DNA of 64,000 bases from Cupriavidus basilensis OR16 (GCF_000243095.1 NZ_AHJE01000102.1:19293-83292), one strand, 5' to 3'. Numbered from the stretch's first letter, positions 50,092 through 58,932 are shown. Numbers and translations: made by a program. Notes: generated by a model not told the origin, from the sequence alone.

Positions 50092-51846
50092 ATGCCTGAA
50101 GTAAAAACAGATGTGCTTATCATTGGAACGGGGCCCGCTGGTTCCGCCTGTGCCGCACTACTCTCGACCTATGGTATCGAGAACATGGTCATCAACAACT
50201 ATCGGTGGTTGGCCAACACGCCTCGCGCGCATATCACAAACCTACGCACGATGGAGGTTCTCCGCGATCTTGGAAAGGACGTGGAACAGGAAGCGTACCT
50301 GCACGCAACCGATGAAGATCTGATGGGAGGAACGGTATTCTGTGAGAGTCTCGTCGGGGAGGAGATTGGTCGCGTGCCGAGTTGGGGCGCACATCCACGT
50401 TCCCGGGCAGAGCGCAGGCTGTCGAGTCCCACGAAGATGAACGATCTTCCACAGACTTTCATGGAGCCGCTTCTGTTCAAGACGGCTTGCGCTCGCGGTA
50501 CGCAGGCGCGGATGAGTACGGAGTACCTGAGCCATACACAGACCGACGACGGTGTTGTTACGCAATGCCGAGACAAGTTGACCGGTGAGGAATTCACGGT
50601 CCGTTCAAAGTACCTGGTCGGCGCGGACGGAGGGAATTCCAGTGTCGCAAAGAACGCTGGTCTGCCATTCGAGGGGCAGATGGGTGTGCGAGGGTCCATG
50701 AATATCTGGTTCCGAGCCGATTTGTCCGAGTTTGTCGCGCACCGACCCGCCGTTCTGTATCCGATCATGCAGCCGGGCGCGGAAGTGGGCGGAATCGGAA
50801 TGGGCCTGATTCGCATGGTCAGACCCTGGAACGAATGGTTGATCGTCTGGGGCTATGACATCGCCGAGCCGACCCCGGTAGTCGACGAGGCAAGGGCCAC
50901 CGCGATCGCGCGCCAGTTGGTAGGAAAGCCGGATCTCGAGATCGAGTTGCTGGGCACTAGTACGTGGACGGTGAACAATATGTATGCGACCCGCATGCAC
51001 GACGGGCGCGTGTTCTGCATGGGCGATGCCGCCCACCGGCACCCACCGTCCGGCGGACTCGGGTCCAATACCTCGATTCAGGACGCATTCAATCTTGCGT
51101 GGAAACTTGCGGCAGTGATCAAGGGGCATGCGGGAGAAGCGCTTCTGGAGAGCTATTCGACGGAGCGCGCCCCGATTGCAAAGCAGGTGGTCACGCGCGC
51201 AAACCAGTCGATCGCCGAATTTGCGCCGCTCTATGATGCGCTCGGCATCTCCGAGTCTACGGACGCGCAAGCCATGCAGTCCAACATGCACGCCCGTAGT
51301 CAGGCGACCAAGGCTGCGGAAAAGCAACGCGAGGCAATTCGCGAAGCCCTGGCGCTCAAGCGATATGAGCTGGACGCCCAAGGGGTCGAGATGAACCAGC
51401 GGTACCAGTCGAGCGCAGTGGCGACTGACGGGAGTACCAATCCGGCCTTCGAACGCGACCCGGAGCTGTATTACCAGTCGACGACATACCCGGGTGCGCG
51501 GCTACCACATGCGTGGGTGTTTGACGCGCGGGGTCGGCAGCACTCAACGCTGGACCTGACTGGCCACGGCCGTTTCGTCATTCTCACTGGTGTGGGAGGT
51601 GAGGCATGGGTGGAGGCCGCCTCGGAGGTGAGCAAGAAGCTGGGCGTACAGATCGATGTACGCATTATTGGTCCGCGCCGGCAGTACGCAGACCACACCG
51701 GCGATTGGGCACGTGCCCGCGAAGTAGGTGACAGTGGCTGCGTATTGACGCGCCCCGATCATCACGTCGCCTGGCGCAGCGTTGCTTTGCCAGCAGACCC
51801 CATCGCAGAGCTTCTCCAGGTCATGCTTGGCGTGCTTTCGAGATAG
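50092..51846 (+). CDS. FAD-dependent phenol hydroxylase (2,4-dichlorophenol 6-monooxygenase TfdB-like)
   Basis: 584 residues, close to TfdB (about 590). FAD motif LIIGTGPAGSACAALLSTYG at 10-29, DG motif YLVGADGGNSSVAKNAGL, GD motif VFCMGDAAHRHPPSGGLGSN with TSIQDAFNLAWKLA, and a C-terminal thioredoxin-like domain (HGRFVILTGVGGEAWVEAA). The MGVRGSMNIWFRADLS segment is seen in TfdB and related resorcinol/phenol hydroxylases. It would ortho-hydroxylate a phenol to a catechol using NADPH and oxygen. Fits downstream of the decarboxylase-like amidohydrolase. Ends at its own terminator. Confidence 0.88.
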   Translation: MPEVKTDVLIIGTGPAGSACAALLSTYGIENMVINNYRWLANTPRAHITNLRTMEVLRDLGKDVEQEAYLHATDEDLMGGTVFCESLVGEEIGRVPSWGAHPRSRAERRLSSPTKMNDLPQTFMEPLLFKTACARGTQARMSTEYLSHTQTDDGVVTQCRDKLTGEEFTVRSKYLVGADGGNSSVAKNAGLPFEGQMGVRGSMNIWFRADLSEFVAHRPAVLYPIMQPGAEVGGIGMGLIRMVRPWNEWLIVWGYDIAEPTPVVDEARATAIARQLVGKPDLEIELLGTSTWTVNNMYATRMHDGRVFCMGDAAHRHPPSGGLGSNTSIQDAFNLAWKLAAVIKGHAGEALLESYSTERAPIAKQVVTRANQSIAEFAPLYDALGISESTDAQAMQSNMHARSQATKAAEKQREAIREALALKRYELDAQGVEMNQRYQSSAVATDGSTNPAFERDPELYYQSTTYPGARLPHAWVFDARGRQHSTLDLTGHGRFVILTGVGGEAWVEAASEVSKKLGVQIDVRIIGPRRQYADHTGDWARAREVGDSGCVLTRPDHHVAWRSVALPADPIAELLQVMLGVLSR

Positions 51847-51944
51847 CGGCCGAAGACAGCCAAACAAAGGCTGACAATAGCTGAAGCTCTTCCTGAATGG
51901 TGCGGCTTCAGGTAATCGTGTTTCATGAGGTCGGTCAGTCCAGA

Positions 51945-51962
51945 CTAGCACTAGCACTAGCA
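51945..51962. repeat. Three tandem CTAGCA hexamers
   Basis: CTAGCA occurs three times in a row, 98 bp after the hydroxylase stop and just before its terminator. Confidence 0.85.
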
Positions 51963-51995
51963 TGCAGGAATCGCGGTGTCTCCGTCGCGAATTGG

Positions 51996-52021
51996 AGCCC
52001 TTTCCCCGAGGGCTTTTTTTT
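51996..52021 (+). terminator. Intrinsic terminator of the phenol hydroxylase gene
   Basis: AGCCCT (51996-52001), loop TTCCCCG, AGGGCT (52009-52014), then a run of eight T residues. A textbook terminator 150 bp after the hydroxylase stop. Confidence 0.88.
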
Positions 52022-52155
52022 GCCTCTCGACAAGCACACGAATTGGAACGCGGCGTAGCCGCGGCAAGCGCAGCCCAGGACGACAATAAGAAGCGACGCC
52101 CGAGCATTGACCCGACTCGCTACATGGATATGCCTGTCTGGCGCCTACCGTGCCC

Positions 52156-52842
52156 TTAGCGACTCCGAGGGGGCCGCCGAGCCGCTGCCTTGGATCCAGA
52201 GCCCGATGACCCGCTTTCAGCTTCGTCTTCGAGATCTGGAAGGACCAATTCTTCCATCAATGCCAGCGTCCGAAGGCAGAACTCGTTACCGGCAGCACGT
52301 TCATCCTCAGAGAAGCGCGCCATTGCCGGTGCGATTGACGACTCTTTAGCAAGCTTCACTACCGCTTGCTCGACTGTATCGAGCCCCTTCTTTGTAAGAT
52401 GAACGATGAATCCACCAGCGTGGCCGGGATCGATCATGCGCTCTACCATACCGTGACTAGCAAGCCTGTCAATCTTCTTGGTGATTGCCCCAGAGGTCAC
52501 GATAAGAGCGCGATACAGGTCCGTGGGACGCTTTGCATAGGGGGGGCCTCCCCGGCGCAGTGCTAGCAACACGCGCATGTCGGACCCGCTGATGCCCCAT
52601 AAGCGCTGACACATCCGATCGAAGGTTCGCTCGACGAGCGTTCCCAGCCGCATGAAATAGATCGCGAGTAGGAAGTTTGATAGATCGAGATCGTTTCGCT
52701 CATGCTGCCACTGCAGCGTAATGAGTTCAATGTGACTGCTGCCAGGCAAGCGTGGCTTTCGATTCGATTCCGGCGACGTAGTTGACGTCGGCTTCTTACG
52801 CTTTCGGATGGGTGTAGGTTGCTTCGCGACGGCGGCGCTCAT
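52156..52842 (-). CDS. MarR-family transcriptional regulator
   Basis: 228 residues from the ATG at 52842 (aaggaag 8 bases upstream). The N-terminal 45 residues are basic and S/T/P-rich. The winged helix is at about 85-160 (LWGISGSDMRVLLALRRGGP, DLYRALIVTSGAITKKIDRL, then MVERMIDPGHAGGFIVHLT, with the wing D-P-x-H-A-G-G). MarR proteins repress aromatic catabolic operons and release DNA on binding phenolic acids or acyl-CoAs. Divergent from the acyl-CoA ligase and convergent with the hydroxylase. Confidence 0.9.
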   Translation of the reverse strand: MSAAVAKQPTPIRKRKKPTSTTSPESNRKPRLPGSSHIELITLQWQHERNDLDLSNFLLAIYFMRLGTLVERTFDRMCQRLWGISGSDMRVLLALRRGGPPYAKRPTDLYRALIVTSGAITKKIDRLASHGMVERMIDPGHAGGFIVHLTKKGLDTVEQAVVKLAKESSIAPAMARFSEDERAAGNEFCLRTLALMEELVLPDLEDEAESGSSGSGSKAAARRPPRSR

Positions 52843-53153
52843 CGATTTTACTTCCTTGGAAGAACGAAGTTTAGTTGCCGCCGCTTGTTGCCCCAAGCAC
52901 GGCGTGCTCCATTGTACGTAATTTCCCAGCCGTGCCAGTCGACTTGCTGCGTTCCGGTCAATCCTTGTTGTCCAAATCACAAGCTGCTCTCATCAGCGCC
53001 TTCGAGCCGAGCTGTCTCGAAGCAACTCGGTGCGAACAAGCTGGCTCCAGCACTGAACATTTGCTGGCACTTTACTTTACGAATGTATAAAATAAAAGCC
53101 AATGTGGTTAAGGGTTGGGCAGGGAGCTCGCCCGCAGCACTCTGGAGACTGGT
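52843..53153. promoter_or_regulatory. Divergent promoter region marR / acyl-CoA ligase
   Basis: 311 bp. Inverted repeat CTTCGAG (53000-53006) / CTCGAAG (53016-53022) is a candidate operator. Close to the ligase gene an AT-rich element, CTTTACGAATG followed by TATAAAATAAA (53075-53096), probably contains its -10. A short dyad AGCAC-GGC-GTGCT lies nearer marR. No gene seen. Confidence 0.45.
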
Positions 53154-54890
53154 ATGACGATGCAGCCCGGGACGGCCCGGCACGAGATTCACGAGACCTT
53201 GCCCGCTAACGGGCTGTCCTATGTGAAGGGAGACACTACCTCGCCACTTAGCGAATGGACCATACCGGCGCTGCTGGCGGAAACGATCAAGCGTCATGGC
53301 GAGCGTCCCGCAGTCGTCTTCCGCGAACAGGGCATTCGCTGGAACTGGCACGAGTTCTCCGACGCAGTGAATGCCCTGGCCGCCGGTCTTCACACCCTCG
53401 GCCTGCGCCGGGGCGACCGTATCGGTATCTGGTCGCCTAATCGCTTTGAGTGGACGGTGACACAGTTCGCCACGGCCCGCCTTGGCTTGGTACTGGTCAA
53501 TATCAATCCGGCCTATCGGCTGGCCGAGTTGGAGTACGCGCTCAATAAGGTGCGCTGTAAGGCGATCATCGCACCTGAATCTTTCAAGACTTCGCGTTAC
53601 CTGGAGATGCTGCAAACACTGGCCCCCGAACTCCAACATTGCGAGCCAGGCGCGTTGCAGGCGGCGAGGCTCCTGACACTACGCTGGGTAATCCGCATGG
53701 AGGATGTTCCAACGCCCGGAATGCTGACCTATCGGGACGTGAATGCGCGCGGGGTCGGCGTGGAAGTTAGCGAGCTCGACGCCATTTCGGAAAAACTCGA
53801 TCCGCACGATCCCATCAATATCCAGTTCACAAGCGGCACGACCGGTGCGCCAAAGGGTGCCACCCTGACGCACCGGAACATCATCAATAATGCACGCTTC
53901 GTAAGCATGGCCATGAATCTGCAGGAGCAGGACAGGCTATGCATACCGGTGCCGCTATACCATTGCTTTGGCATGGTGATGTCTGTGCTGGTGTGCACCA
54001 TCACCGGTGCCTGCATGATTTTCCCGGGCGAGGCGTTTGACCCGGTGGCGACAATGGCCGCCGTCAGCGAAGAGCGTTGCACCGCCCTTCACGGTGTGCC
54101 GACAATGTTCATCGCTCAGCTTGATCACCCGGCCTTCGCGACTTACGATTTCTCCAGCCTGCGCACCGGCATCATGGCGGGCGCTCCCTGCCCGATCGAA
54201 GTCATGAAGCGGGTGGTGGCCGACATGCATATGACGGAAATCACCATTGCCTACGGCATGACCGAAACAAGCCCGGTCTCTTTTCAGAGCGCCACGGATG
54301 ATCCGCTCGACAAGCGAGTCGCAACAGTAGGACGGGTGCAGCCGCATCTGGAGTGCAAGGTGGTTGACACGGACGGTCAGATCGTACCGGTCGGCGCCAC
54401 AGGCGAGTTGTGTACACGCGGCTACTCGGTCATGCTCGGCTATTGGGACGATGAAACACGCACACGCGAATCGATCCGCGACGGCTGGATGCACACTGGT
54501 GACCTGGCCACGATCGATACCGAGGGATATTGCAATATCGTCGGCCGGGTCAAGGATATGCTGATCCGCGGCGGGGAGAACGTCTACCCTCGTGAGGTCG
54601 AGGAATTCCTGTTCCGCCATCCGAAGGTGCAGTCGGTGCAGGTATTCGGCGTGCCCGATCCCAAGTATGGCGAGGAGATTTGCGCATGGGTCGTACTCAA
54701 GCAGGGGCAGGGCGCCACTGAGGAGGAGATCTGCGACTTCTGTCGGGACCAGATCGCCCATTACAAGATCCCGCGCTATATCCGTTTTGTCAATGAAATG
54801 CCGATGACGATCACCGGCAAGGTGCAGAAGTTCGTCATGCGCGAGAGTATGACCCGCGAACTCAATCTCAGCGAGGGTAAGTCCACTTGA
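53154..54890 (+). CDS. AMP-forming acyl-CoA ligase (FadD/fatty-acid or aromatic-acid type)
   Basis: 578 residues from the ATG at 53154 (ggaga 5 bases upstream). ANL superfamily: P-loop FTSGTTGAPKGATLTHRN at about 225-242, A5 motif AYGMTETSPVSF, A7/A8 GWMHTGDLATIDTEGYCNIV with GRVKDMLIRGGENVYPREVE, and the C-terminal lysine in ITGKVQKFVMR. It activates a carboxylic acid with CoA through an acyl-AMP. The following HMG-CoA lyase-like gene suggests a leucine-like or ring-derived branched acyl-CoA route. Substrate unknown. Confidence 0.92.
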   Translation: MTMQPGTARHEIHETLPANGLSYVKGDTTSPLSEWTIPALLAETIKRHGERPAVVFREQGIRWNWHEFSDAVNALAAGLHTLGLRRGDRIGIWSPNRFEWTVTQFATARLGLVLVNINPAYRLAELEYALNKVRCKAIIAPESFKTSRYLEMLQTLAPELQHCEPGALQAARLLTLRWVIRMEDVPTPGMLTYRDVNARGVGVEVSELDAISEKLDPHDPINIQFTSGTTGAPKGATLTHRNIINNARFVSMAMNLQEQDRLCIPVPLYHCFGMVMSVLVCTITGACMIFPGEAFDPVATMAAVSEERCTALHGVPTMFIAQLDHPAFATYDFSSLRTGIMAGAPCPIEVMKRVVADMHMTEITIAYGMTETSPVSFQSATDDPLDKRVATVGRVQPHLECKVVDTDGQIVPVGATGELCTRGYSVMLGYWDDETRTRESIRDGWMHTGDLATIDTEGYCNIVGRVKDMLIRGGENVYPREVEEFLFRHPKVQSVQVFGVPDPKYGEEICAWVVLKQGQGATEEEICDFCRDQIAHYKIPRYIRFVNEMPMTITGKVQKFVMRESMTRELNLSEGKST

Positions 54891-55065
54891 CTTCGGGTCG
54901 GCCACGCATTGCAGAAGAACAGCATCATGACGAGCCGCCCGGCCGGGTCGAAGCTTGATTCGGGTGGGGATACGCGATGCTGCATAGCCCCGCGGGCAAT
55001 CGCGCGTTAGCTCACGCGTTGCCGAGATCCACGGCACACATCAAGTGCAATACCAGGATATTGAC

Positions 55066-55977
55066 ATGCCCCGCAATGTGAAGATTGTCGAGGTCGGTCC
55101 GCGTGACGGACTGCAGAACGAAAAGACGCTGGTATCGACCGACGTCAAGGCCGCGCTGATCAACAGGCTGTCCGACGCGGGCTTCGTCAATATCGAAGCT
55201 GCTTCGTTCGTGTCGCCAAAGTGGGTGCCACAAATGGCCGATGGCGCCGACGTGATGGCACGCATCACCCGGCGCCCGGGCACGCAATATTCGGTGCTGA
55301 CGCCGAACATGAAGGGCTTCGAAGCTGCCGTGGCTGCCGGTGCCGAGGAAGTCGTGATCTTCGGCGCGGCCAGCGAGGCGTTCTCGCAGAGGAACATCAA
55401 CTGCGCGATCGCCGAATCCATCGCACGCTTCGAGCCCGTGGCCGCCGCGGCAAAAGAGGCCGGCTTGCGGCTGCGCGGCAGCATTTCATGCTCGCTCGGC
55501 TGCCCATATCAAGGTGAGGTACCGGTTCACTCGGTGGCGGACGTGGTGCGCCGCATGCGCGAACTCGGCTGCGACGAGATCGACATCGCCGATACGATCG
55601 GTGTCGGTACACCCGTCAAGGTGCAGGAAGTGATGCGTGCCGCCGCGGCCGAGTTCCCGATCGAGCGCTTGTCGGGCCATTTTCACGACACCTATGGCCA
55701 AGCGCTGCCGAACATCCTGGCCAGCCTGGAGGTCGGCGTCGGCATCTTCCATGCGTCGGTGGCGGGCCTTGGCGGCTGCCCCTATGCCAAGGGCGCTACG
55801 GGCAACGTGGCGACCGAGGACGTACTGTACATGCTGCACGGCATGGGTCTCTACACCGGCATCGATCTGGATGACGTGGTGCGTGCCGGAGATCTTATTT
55901 CGCAGGCAATCGGCCGCTCCAACAACTCGCGCGTTGGCAAGGCCCTGCTCACGAAGTGGGCGTCTGGTCCGAACTAG
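55066..55977 (+). CDS. Hydroxymethylglutaryl-CoA lyase-like protein
   Basis: 303 residues from the ATG at 55066 (agga upstream; a GTG at 55045 is an alternative). DRE-TIM aldolase family: VEVGPRDGLQNEKTLVSTD, IEAASFVSPKWVPQMADG, HFHDTYGQALPNILASLEVG with the metal His-x-His, and the active-site Cys in VAGLGGCPYAKGATGNVATE. Cleaves HMG-CoA or a related 3-hydroxy-3-methylacyl-CoA to acetyl-CoA and a ketoacid. Follows the acyl-CoA ligase by 175 bp. Confidence 0.93.
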   Translation: MPRNVKIVEVGPRDGLQNEKTLVSTDVKAALINRLSDAGFVNIEAASFVSPKWVPQMADGADVMARITRRPGTQYSVLTPNMKGFEAAVAAGAEEVVIFGAASEAFSQRNINCAIAESIARFEPVAAAAKEAGLRLRGSISCSLGCPYQGEVPVHSVADVVRRMRELGCDEIDIADTIGVGTPVKVQEVMRAAAAEFPIERLSGHFHDTYGQALPNILASLEVGVGIFHASVAGLGGCPYAKGATGNVATEDVLYMLHGMGLYTGIDLDDVVRAGDLISQAIGRSNNSRVGKALLTKWASGPN

Positions 55978-56106
55978 GCGGCATGTGCGGCGCCGGCCTT
56001 GCGTGTGGTGTCGCCTTGCCGGCAGAGTCTTCAGGTCGAGCAGACATGCGCATAGGTCGCCGCATACAGTAGTTTTCGGTACTCAGGTATGGAATCGGAG
56101 CAGGTT

Positions 56107-56340
56107 ATGAAGACTGTTGGATACCGCGTCAAGGGTGGACTTGAGGTCTTGACCGACATGGAACTTCGCAGGCCAGAGCCCGGCCCGCGCGATCTTCTGG
56201 TCAGAATCAGACTGGTCGATGCAGGCGTACTGAAAACGACGCTCACGTACACAAGCGGTCCTATTAACGCAGGGAACCTTCCTCGCTCTGCGAAACTGCC
56301 ACGCGACGACCAGCGCCGTTCCGGCAAAGAATCTTGTTAA
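56107..56340 (+). pseudogene. Zinc-type alcohol dehydrogenase, N-terminal fragment
   Basis: From the ATG at 56107 (ggagcaggtt upstream) MKTVGYRVKGGLEVLTDMEL, then RRPEPGPRDLLVRIR is the start of ZADH/quinone-reductase MDR proteins, which continue V-x-V-N-P-V-D. Here the similarity stops near 56214 and the frame ends after 77 codons. The remaining 85-90% of the gene is missing, with the LysR gene (minus) following at once. A deletion or rearrangement joint lies near 56214. Confidence 0.7.
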
Positions 56341-56350
56341 GGTGATGAGC

Positions 56351-57274
56351 CTATCGGCTGGCAAGATTCTGTGAGGGGTTTGTCATCGCTTCGCCCAGTT
56401 TCTCCAAAAGAAATTCGGCGAAGACCGCGACTGCGGGCGGCACCGGCGGGCGGCTGGTGTAGACGAGTTGCAGGCCGAAGCCGGTGCTGGCGCGCCGATA
56501 GGTCGGCAGCACGCGTACCAGTTTCCCTTGCGCGATGATCGGTTCAACGATCAACTGCGGCAACAGCGCAATACCCAGTCCAGCGATACAAGCCTGCGCC
56601 AGCACTCGCATGTCGTTGACCGCGAACAGGCTGTTGATCGGCACTTCCTGACTGCCGCGTGGACCCTGCAGACGCCACGTGTTGCGACCTTCGCGATTCG
56701 AAATCGTCAGGCAGGCGTGTTCGGTCAGTTCACGCAGCGCGCGTGGTGCAGCGCGCCGCTCCAGATAGGCCGGACTCGCCGCGAGGATCATTGCACTCGG
56801 CGCCAGCCGACGTACCTTAAGGCCGCTACGGGTCTCGATACCCATGCGCAAGGCAAGATCAATGCGCTCGGCGATCAGATCGGACGGCGTATCGTTGAGC
56901 AGAAAGTCGATGCTGATGTGTGGATAGCGCGCGTAGAACTCGACCAACCATTCCATGCGGAAGAACTCGAACAGGCCGGCCATCGCGGCGACGCGAACCG
57001 AGCCCGACGGTACCCCCCCATCTGCATGGAGTCGCCCGATCTCGAGGATCTGGTCAAGCGCCGGCGCATAGCGTTCGAACAGCGCCTGACCTTCCGTGCT
57101 CGGCGCGAGTTTGCGAGTCGAGCGATGCAGAAGACGTGTGCCGAGTTGCCCTTCGAGTTGATCGATGCGTCGGCTCAGCGTATTCGCCGGCATGTGCAGA
57201 CGCCGTGCCGCCTCGGAAAAGCTGCCGGCACGGACGACCTGGACGAACATCGCCAGATCATTCAGATCAAGCAT
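56351..57274 (-). CDS. LysR-family transcriptional regulator
   Basis: 307 residues. Helix-turn-helix LNDLAMFVQVVRAGSFSEAA, then RLHMPANTLSRRIDQLEGQL and LLHRSTRKLAPSTEG (residues 3-65). Ligand domain RVAAMAGLFEFFRMEWLVEF, IDLALRMGIETRSGLKVRRL. Typical of regulators placed beside azoreductase, NmrA-like and pirin genes. Divergent from the YceI fragment and the following redox genes. ACCATCTA, the half-site of the other LysR boxes, occurs at 57313-57320 in its promoter region. Confidence 0.92.
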   Translation of the reverse strand: MLDLNDLAMFVQVVRAGSFSEAARRLHMPANTLSRRIDQLEGQLGTRLLHRSTRKLAPSTEGQALFERYAPALDQILEIGRLHADGGVPSGSVRVAAMAGLFEFFRMEWLVEFYARYPHISIDFLLNDTPSDLIAERIDLALRMGIETRSGLKVRRLAPSAMILAASPAYLERRAAPRALRELTEHACLTISNREGRNTWRLQGPRGSQEVPINSLFAVNDMRVLAQACIAGLGIALLPQLIVEPIIAQGKLVRVLPTYRRASTGFGLQLVYTSRPPVPPAVAVFAEFLLEKLGEAMTNPSQNLASR

Positions 57275-57312
57275 GATATTTCTCCATAAATGGATTAATC
57301 AAATCCTATTTT

Positions 57313-57330
57313 ACCATCTAGTGTGAGATG
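57313..57330. promoter_or_regulatory. LysR-like dyad upstream of the second LysR gene
   Basis: ACCATCTAGTGTGAGATG contains CATCT-N6-AGATG. The first octamer ACCATCTA is the same as in the boxes at 31759 and 37994, but the spacing of the right arm differs. It lies 39 bp from the LysR start codon. Confidence 0.4.
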
Positions 57331-57344
57331 AATTTAGTCTACAT

Positions 57345-57640
57345 ACTTGTGGTGTCACGCAGCAGGCAGCCGTTTCCAGACCGCCGGCAGGGCAAGGCAG
57401 CTCGCGATCGAGCCCGCGGGCGGCAACAAGTACAACGTGACCGGAGAGCTGACGATCAAGGGAAAAACGCAGGCGCTGACCGTACCCGTTACCGTCACGC
57501 AGAGTGGCGCGACGCAGGCGTTCGACGGTGTGCTGCCGATCAAGCGCTCGTTGTTCAACGTCGGCACAGGCGAGTGGAAGGACACGTCGGTCGTCGCCGA
57601 CGACGTGCAGATCACGTTTCATCTCGTTGCCACGAAGTAA
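57345..57640 (+). pseudogene. YceI-family protein, C-terminal fragment
   Basis: The last 80 or so residues of a YceI-like protein read here: LAIEPAGGNKYNVTGELTIK, GKTQALTVPVTVTQSG, GVLPIKRSLFNVGTGEWKDT, DVQITFHLVATK. YceI proteins are periplasmic lipocalin-like beta barrels binding isoprenoid quinones. No signal peptide or N-terminal half is present, and the upstream start (MWCHAAGSRF) is not family-like. A full-length, different YceI gene follows 68 bp later. Confidence 0.7.
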
Positions 57641-57708
57641 GCACGGCGGCGTTGCATCACCCGATATCGCGCAGGGGTGCGGCAACTTTACGATTCAAGG
57701 AGATTGAT

Positions 57709-58305
57709 TTGAAGACGCATCTGACGATTGCGGCTGGCGCACTCGCCGCCTCACTGTCTTTTTCGGCATTCGCAGACCTATCGACGTACCAGCTTGATCC
57801 GGAGCACACGTACCCGAGTTTTGGGGCCGACCACATCGGCGGCCTATCGGTCTGGCGTGGCAAGTTCGACAAGTCGCAGGGCACGGTGACGCTCGATCGC
57901 ACGGCGAAGACCGGCACCGTTCAAGTGACGACTGACATTGCGTCGGTCCACACGGGTAGCACGAAGCTCGACCAGAGCCTGCAGTCGGATCAGTTCTTCG
58001 ACGCTTCCAAGTTCCCGGCGGCGACCTACAAGGGCACGATCAAGTTCAAGGGCGACAAGCCGGCCTCTGTCGTCGGCAATCTGACGATGCACGGCGTGAC
58101 CAAGCCGCTGACGCTGACCAAGCCGCTGACGCTGAAAATCGACGCGTTCAAGTGCATGCCGCATCCGATGCTAAAGCGTGAGGTGTGCGGAGTCGACGCG
58201 GTGGGCGAATTCGATCGCAGCGACTTCGGTGTCGACTTTGGCAAGGCATATGGCTTCAGTATGAAGACCACGCTGCTCATCTCGGCCGAAGCTCTCAAGC
58301 AGTAA
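57709..58305 (+). CDS. YceI-family periplasmic protein
   Basis: 198 residues from a TTG at 57709, chosen because aaggag lies 6 bases upstream and a signal peptide follows (HLTIAAGALAASLSFSAFA). Lipocalin-like YceI fold: YQLDPEHTYPSFGADHIGGL, GTVTLDRTAKTGTVQVTTDI, SDQFFDASKFPAATYKGTIK, and the C-terminal DVDAVG-like CGVDAVGEFDRSDFGVDFGK. Likely binds an isoprenoid or amphiphile in the periplasm. An 18-bp tandem duplication doubles TKPLTL at about residues 131-142. Confidence 0.9.
   Translation: MKTHLTIAAGALAASLSFSAFADLSTYQLDPEHTYPSFGADHIGGLSVWRGKFDKSQGTVTLDRTAKTGTVQVTTDIASVHTGSTKLDQSLQSDQFFDASKFPAATYKGTIKFKGDKPASVVGNLTMHGVTKPLTLTKPLTLKIDAFKCMPHPMLKREVCGVDAVGEFDRSDFGVDFGKAYGFSMKTTLLISAEALKQ
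58099..58134. repeat. 18-bp tandem duplication inside the YceI gene
   Basis: ACCAAGCCGCTGACGCTG is repeated exactly (58099-58116, 58117-58134), giving TKPLTLTKPLTL. Related proteins have a single TKPLTL. In frame, so the protein is lengthened by six residues in one strand or loop. Confidence 0.92.
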
Positions 58306-58326
58306 TTCCGTTCGGAGATAAGTCTC

Positions 58327-58932
58327 ATGAAACTGTTACACGTAGATTCCAGCATCCTCGGGCCAGGCTCCGTCAGCCGTGATCTGTCTGCGGATGTCGT
58401 CGCGACCTTGCGGCGCCGCCATCCCGACCTTGCGGTCACGCGTCTCGACCTTGCCGCCACACCGATCGGCCATCTGACCGCCGCACACCTCGCGGCCGCG
58501 CAAAGCACCCCGGTCGACCATGCACTGAAGGCCGACGTTGCCATGGGACAGGTCGCGCTCGAGGGGTTCCTGGCAGCCGATATCGTGGTCATCGGCGCGC
58601 CGATGTACAACTTTGGCGTGCCTTCTCAACTGAAGGCCTGGATCGACCGCATCTCCATCGCCGGGAAGACGTTCCGCTACGGGGAGCACGGCCCCATCGG
58701 ACTGTGCGCCGGCAAGAAGCTGGTCATTGCCTCGTCGCGCGGCGGCGTTTACAGCGAAGGCTCGCCCGCCGCCGTCTTCGATCATCAGGAAACCTATCTG
58801 AAGGCGGCCTTCGGCTTTCTGGGCATCACGGATATCACCTTCATTCGCGCGGAAGGTGTGGCGATGGGTCCGGAGGCACGCAGCGGGGCCATCGCCTCGG
58901 CGAAGCAAGAGACCGCCGCATTCGCTGCGTGA
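58327..58932 (+). CDS. azoR: FMN-dependent NADH-azoreductase
   Basis: 201 residues. Flavodoxin-like AzoR: KLLHVDSSILGPGSVSRDLS (FMN phosphate loop), IGAPMYNFGVPSQLKAWIDR, and SSRGGVYSEGSP. Reduces azo bonds and quinones by a ping-pong mechanism with NADH. Follows YceI by 21 bp and precedes the NmrA-like gene by 40 bp, a probable operon of quinone/electrophile response genes opposite the LysR gene. Confidence 0.93.
   Translation: MKLLHVDSSILGPGSVSRDLSADVVATLRRRHPDLAVTRLDLAATPIGHLTAAHLAAAQSTPVDHALKADVAMGQVALEGFLAADIVVIGAPMYNFGVPSQLKAWIDRISIAGKTFRYGEHGPIGLCAGKKLVIASSRGGVYSEGSPAAVFDHQETYLKAAFGFLGITDITFIRAEGVAMGPEARSGAIASAKQETAAFAA

Larger units (their letters stand above)
51847..52155. other. 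309-bp gap between hydroxylase and marR 3' ends
   Basis: Convergent spacer. It holds the CTAGCA repeats and the hydroxylase terminator; otherwise nothing gene-like was seen. Confidence 0.6.
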
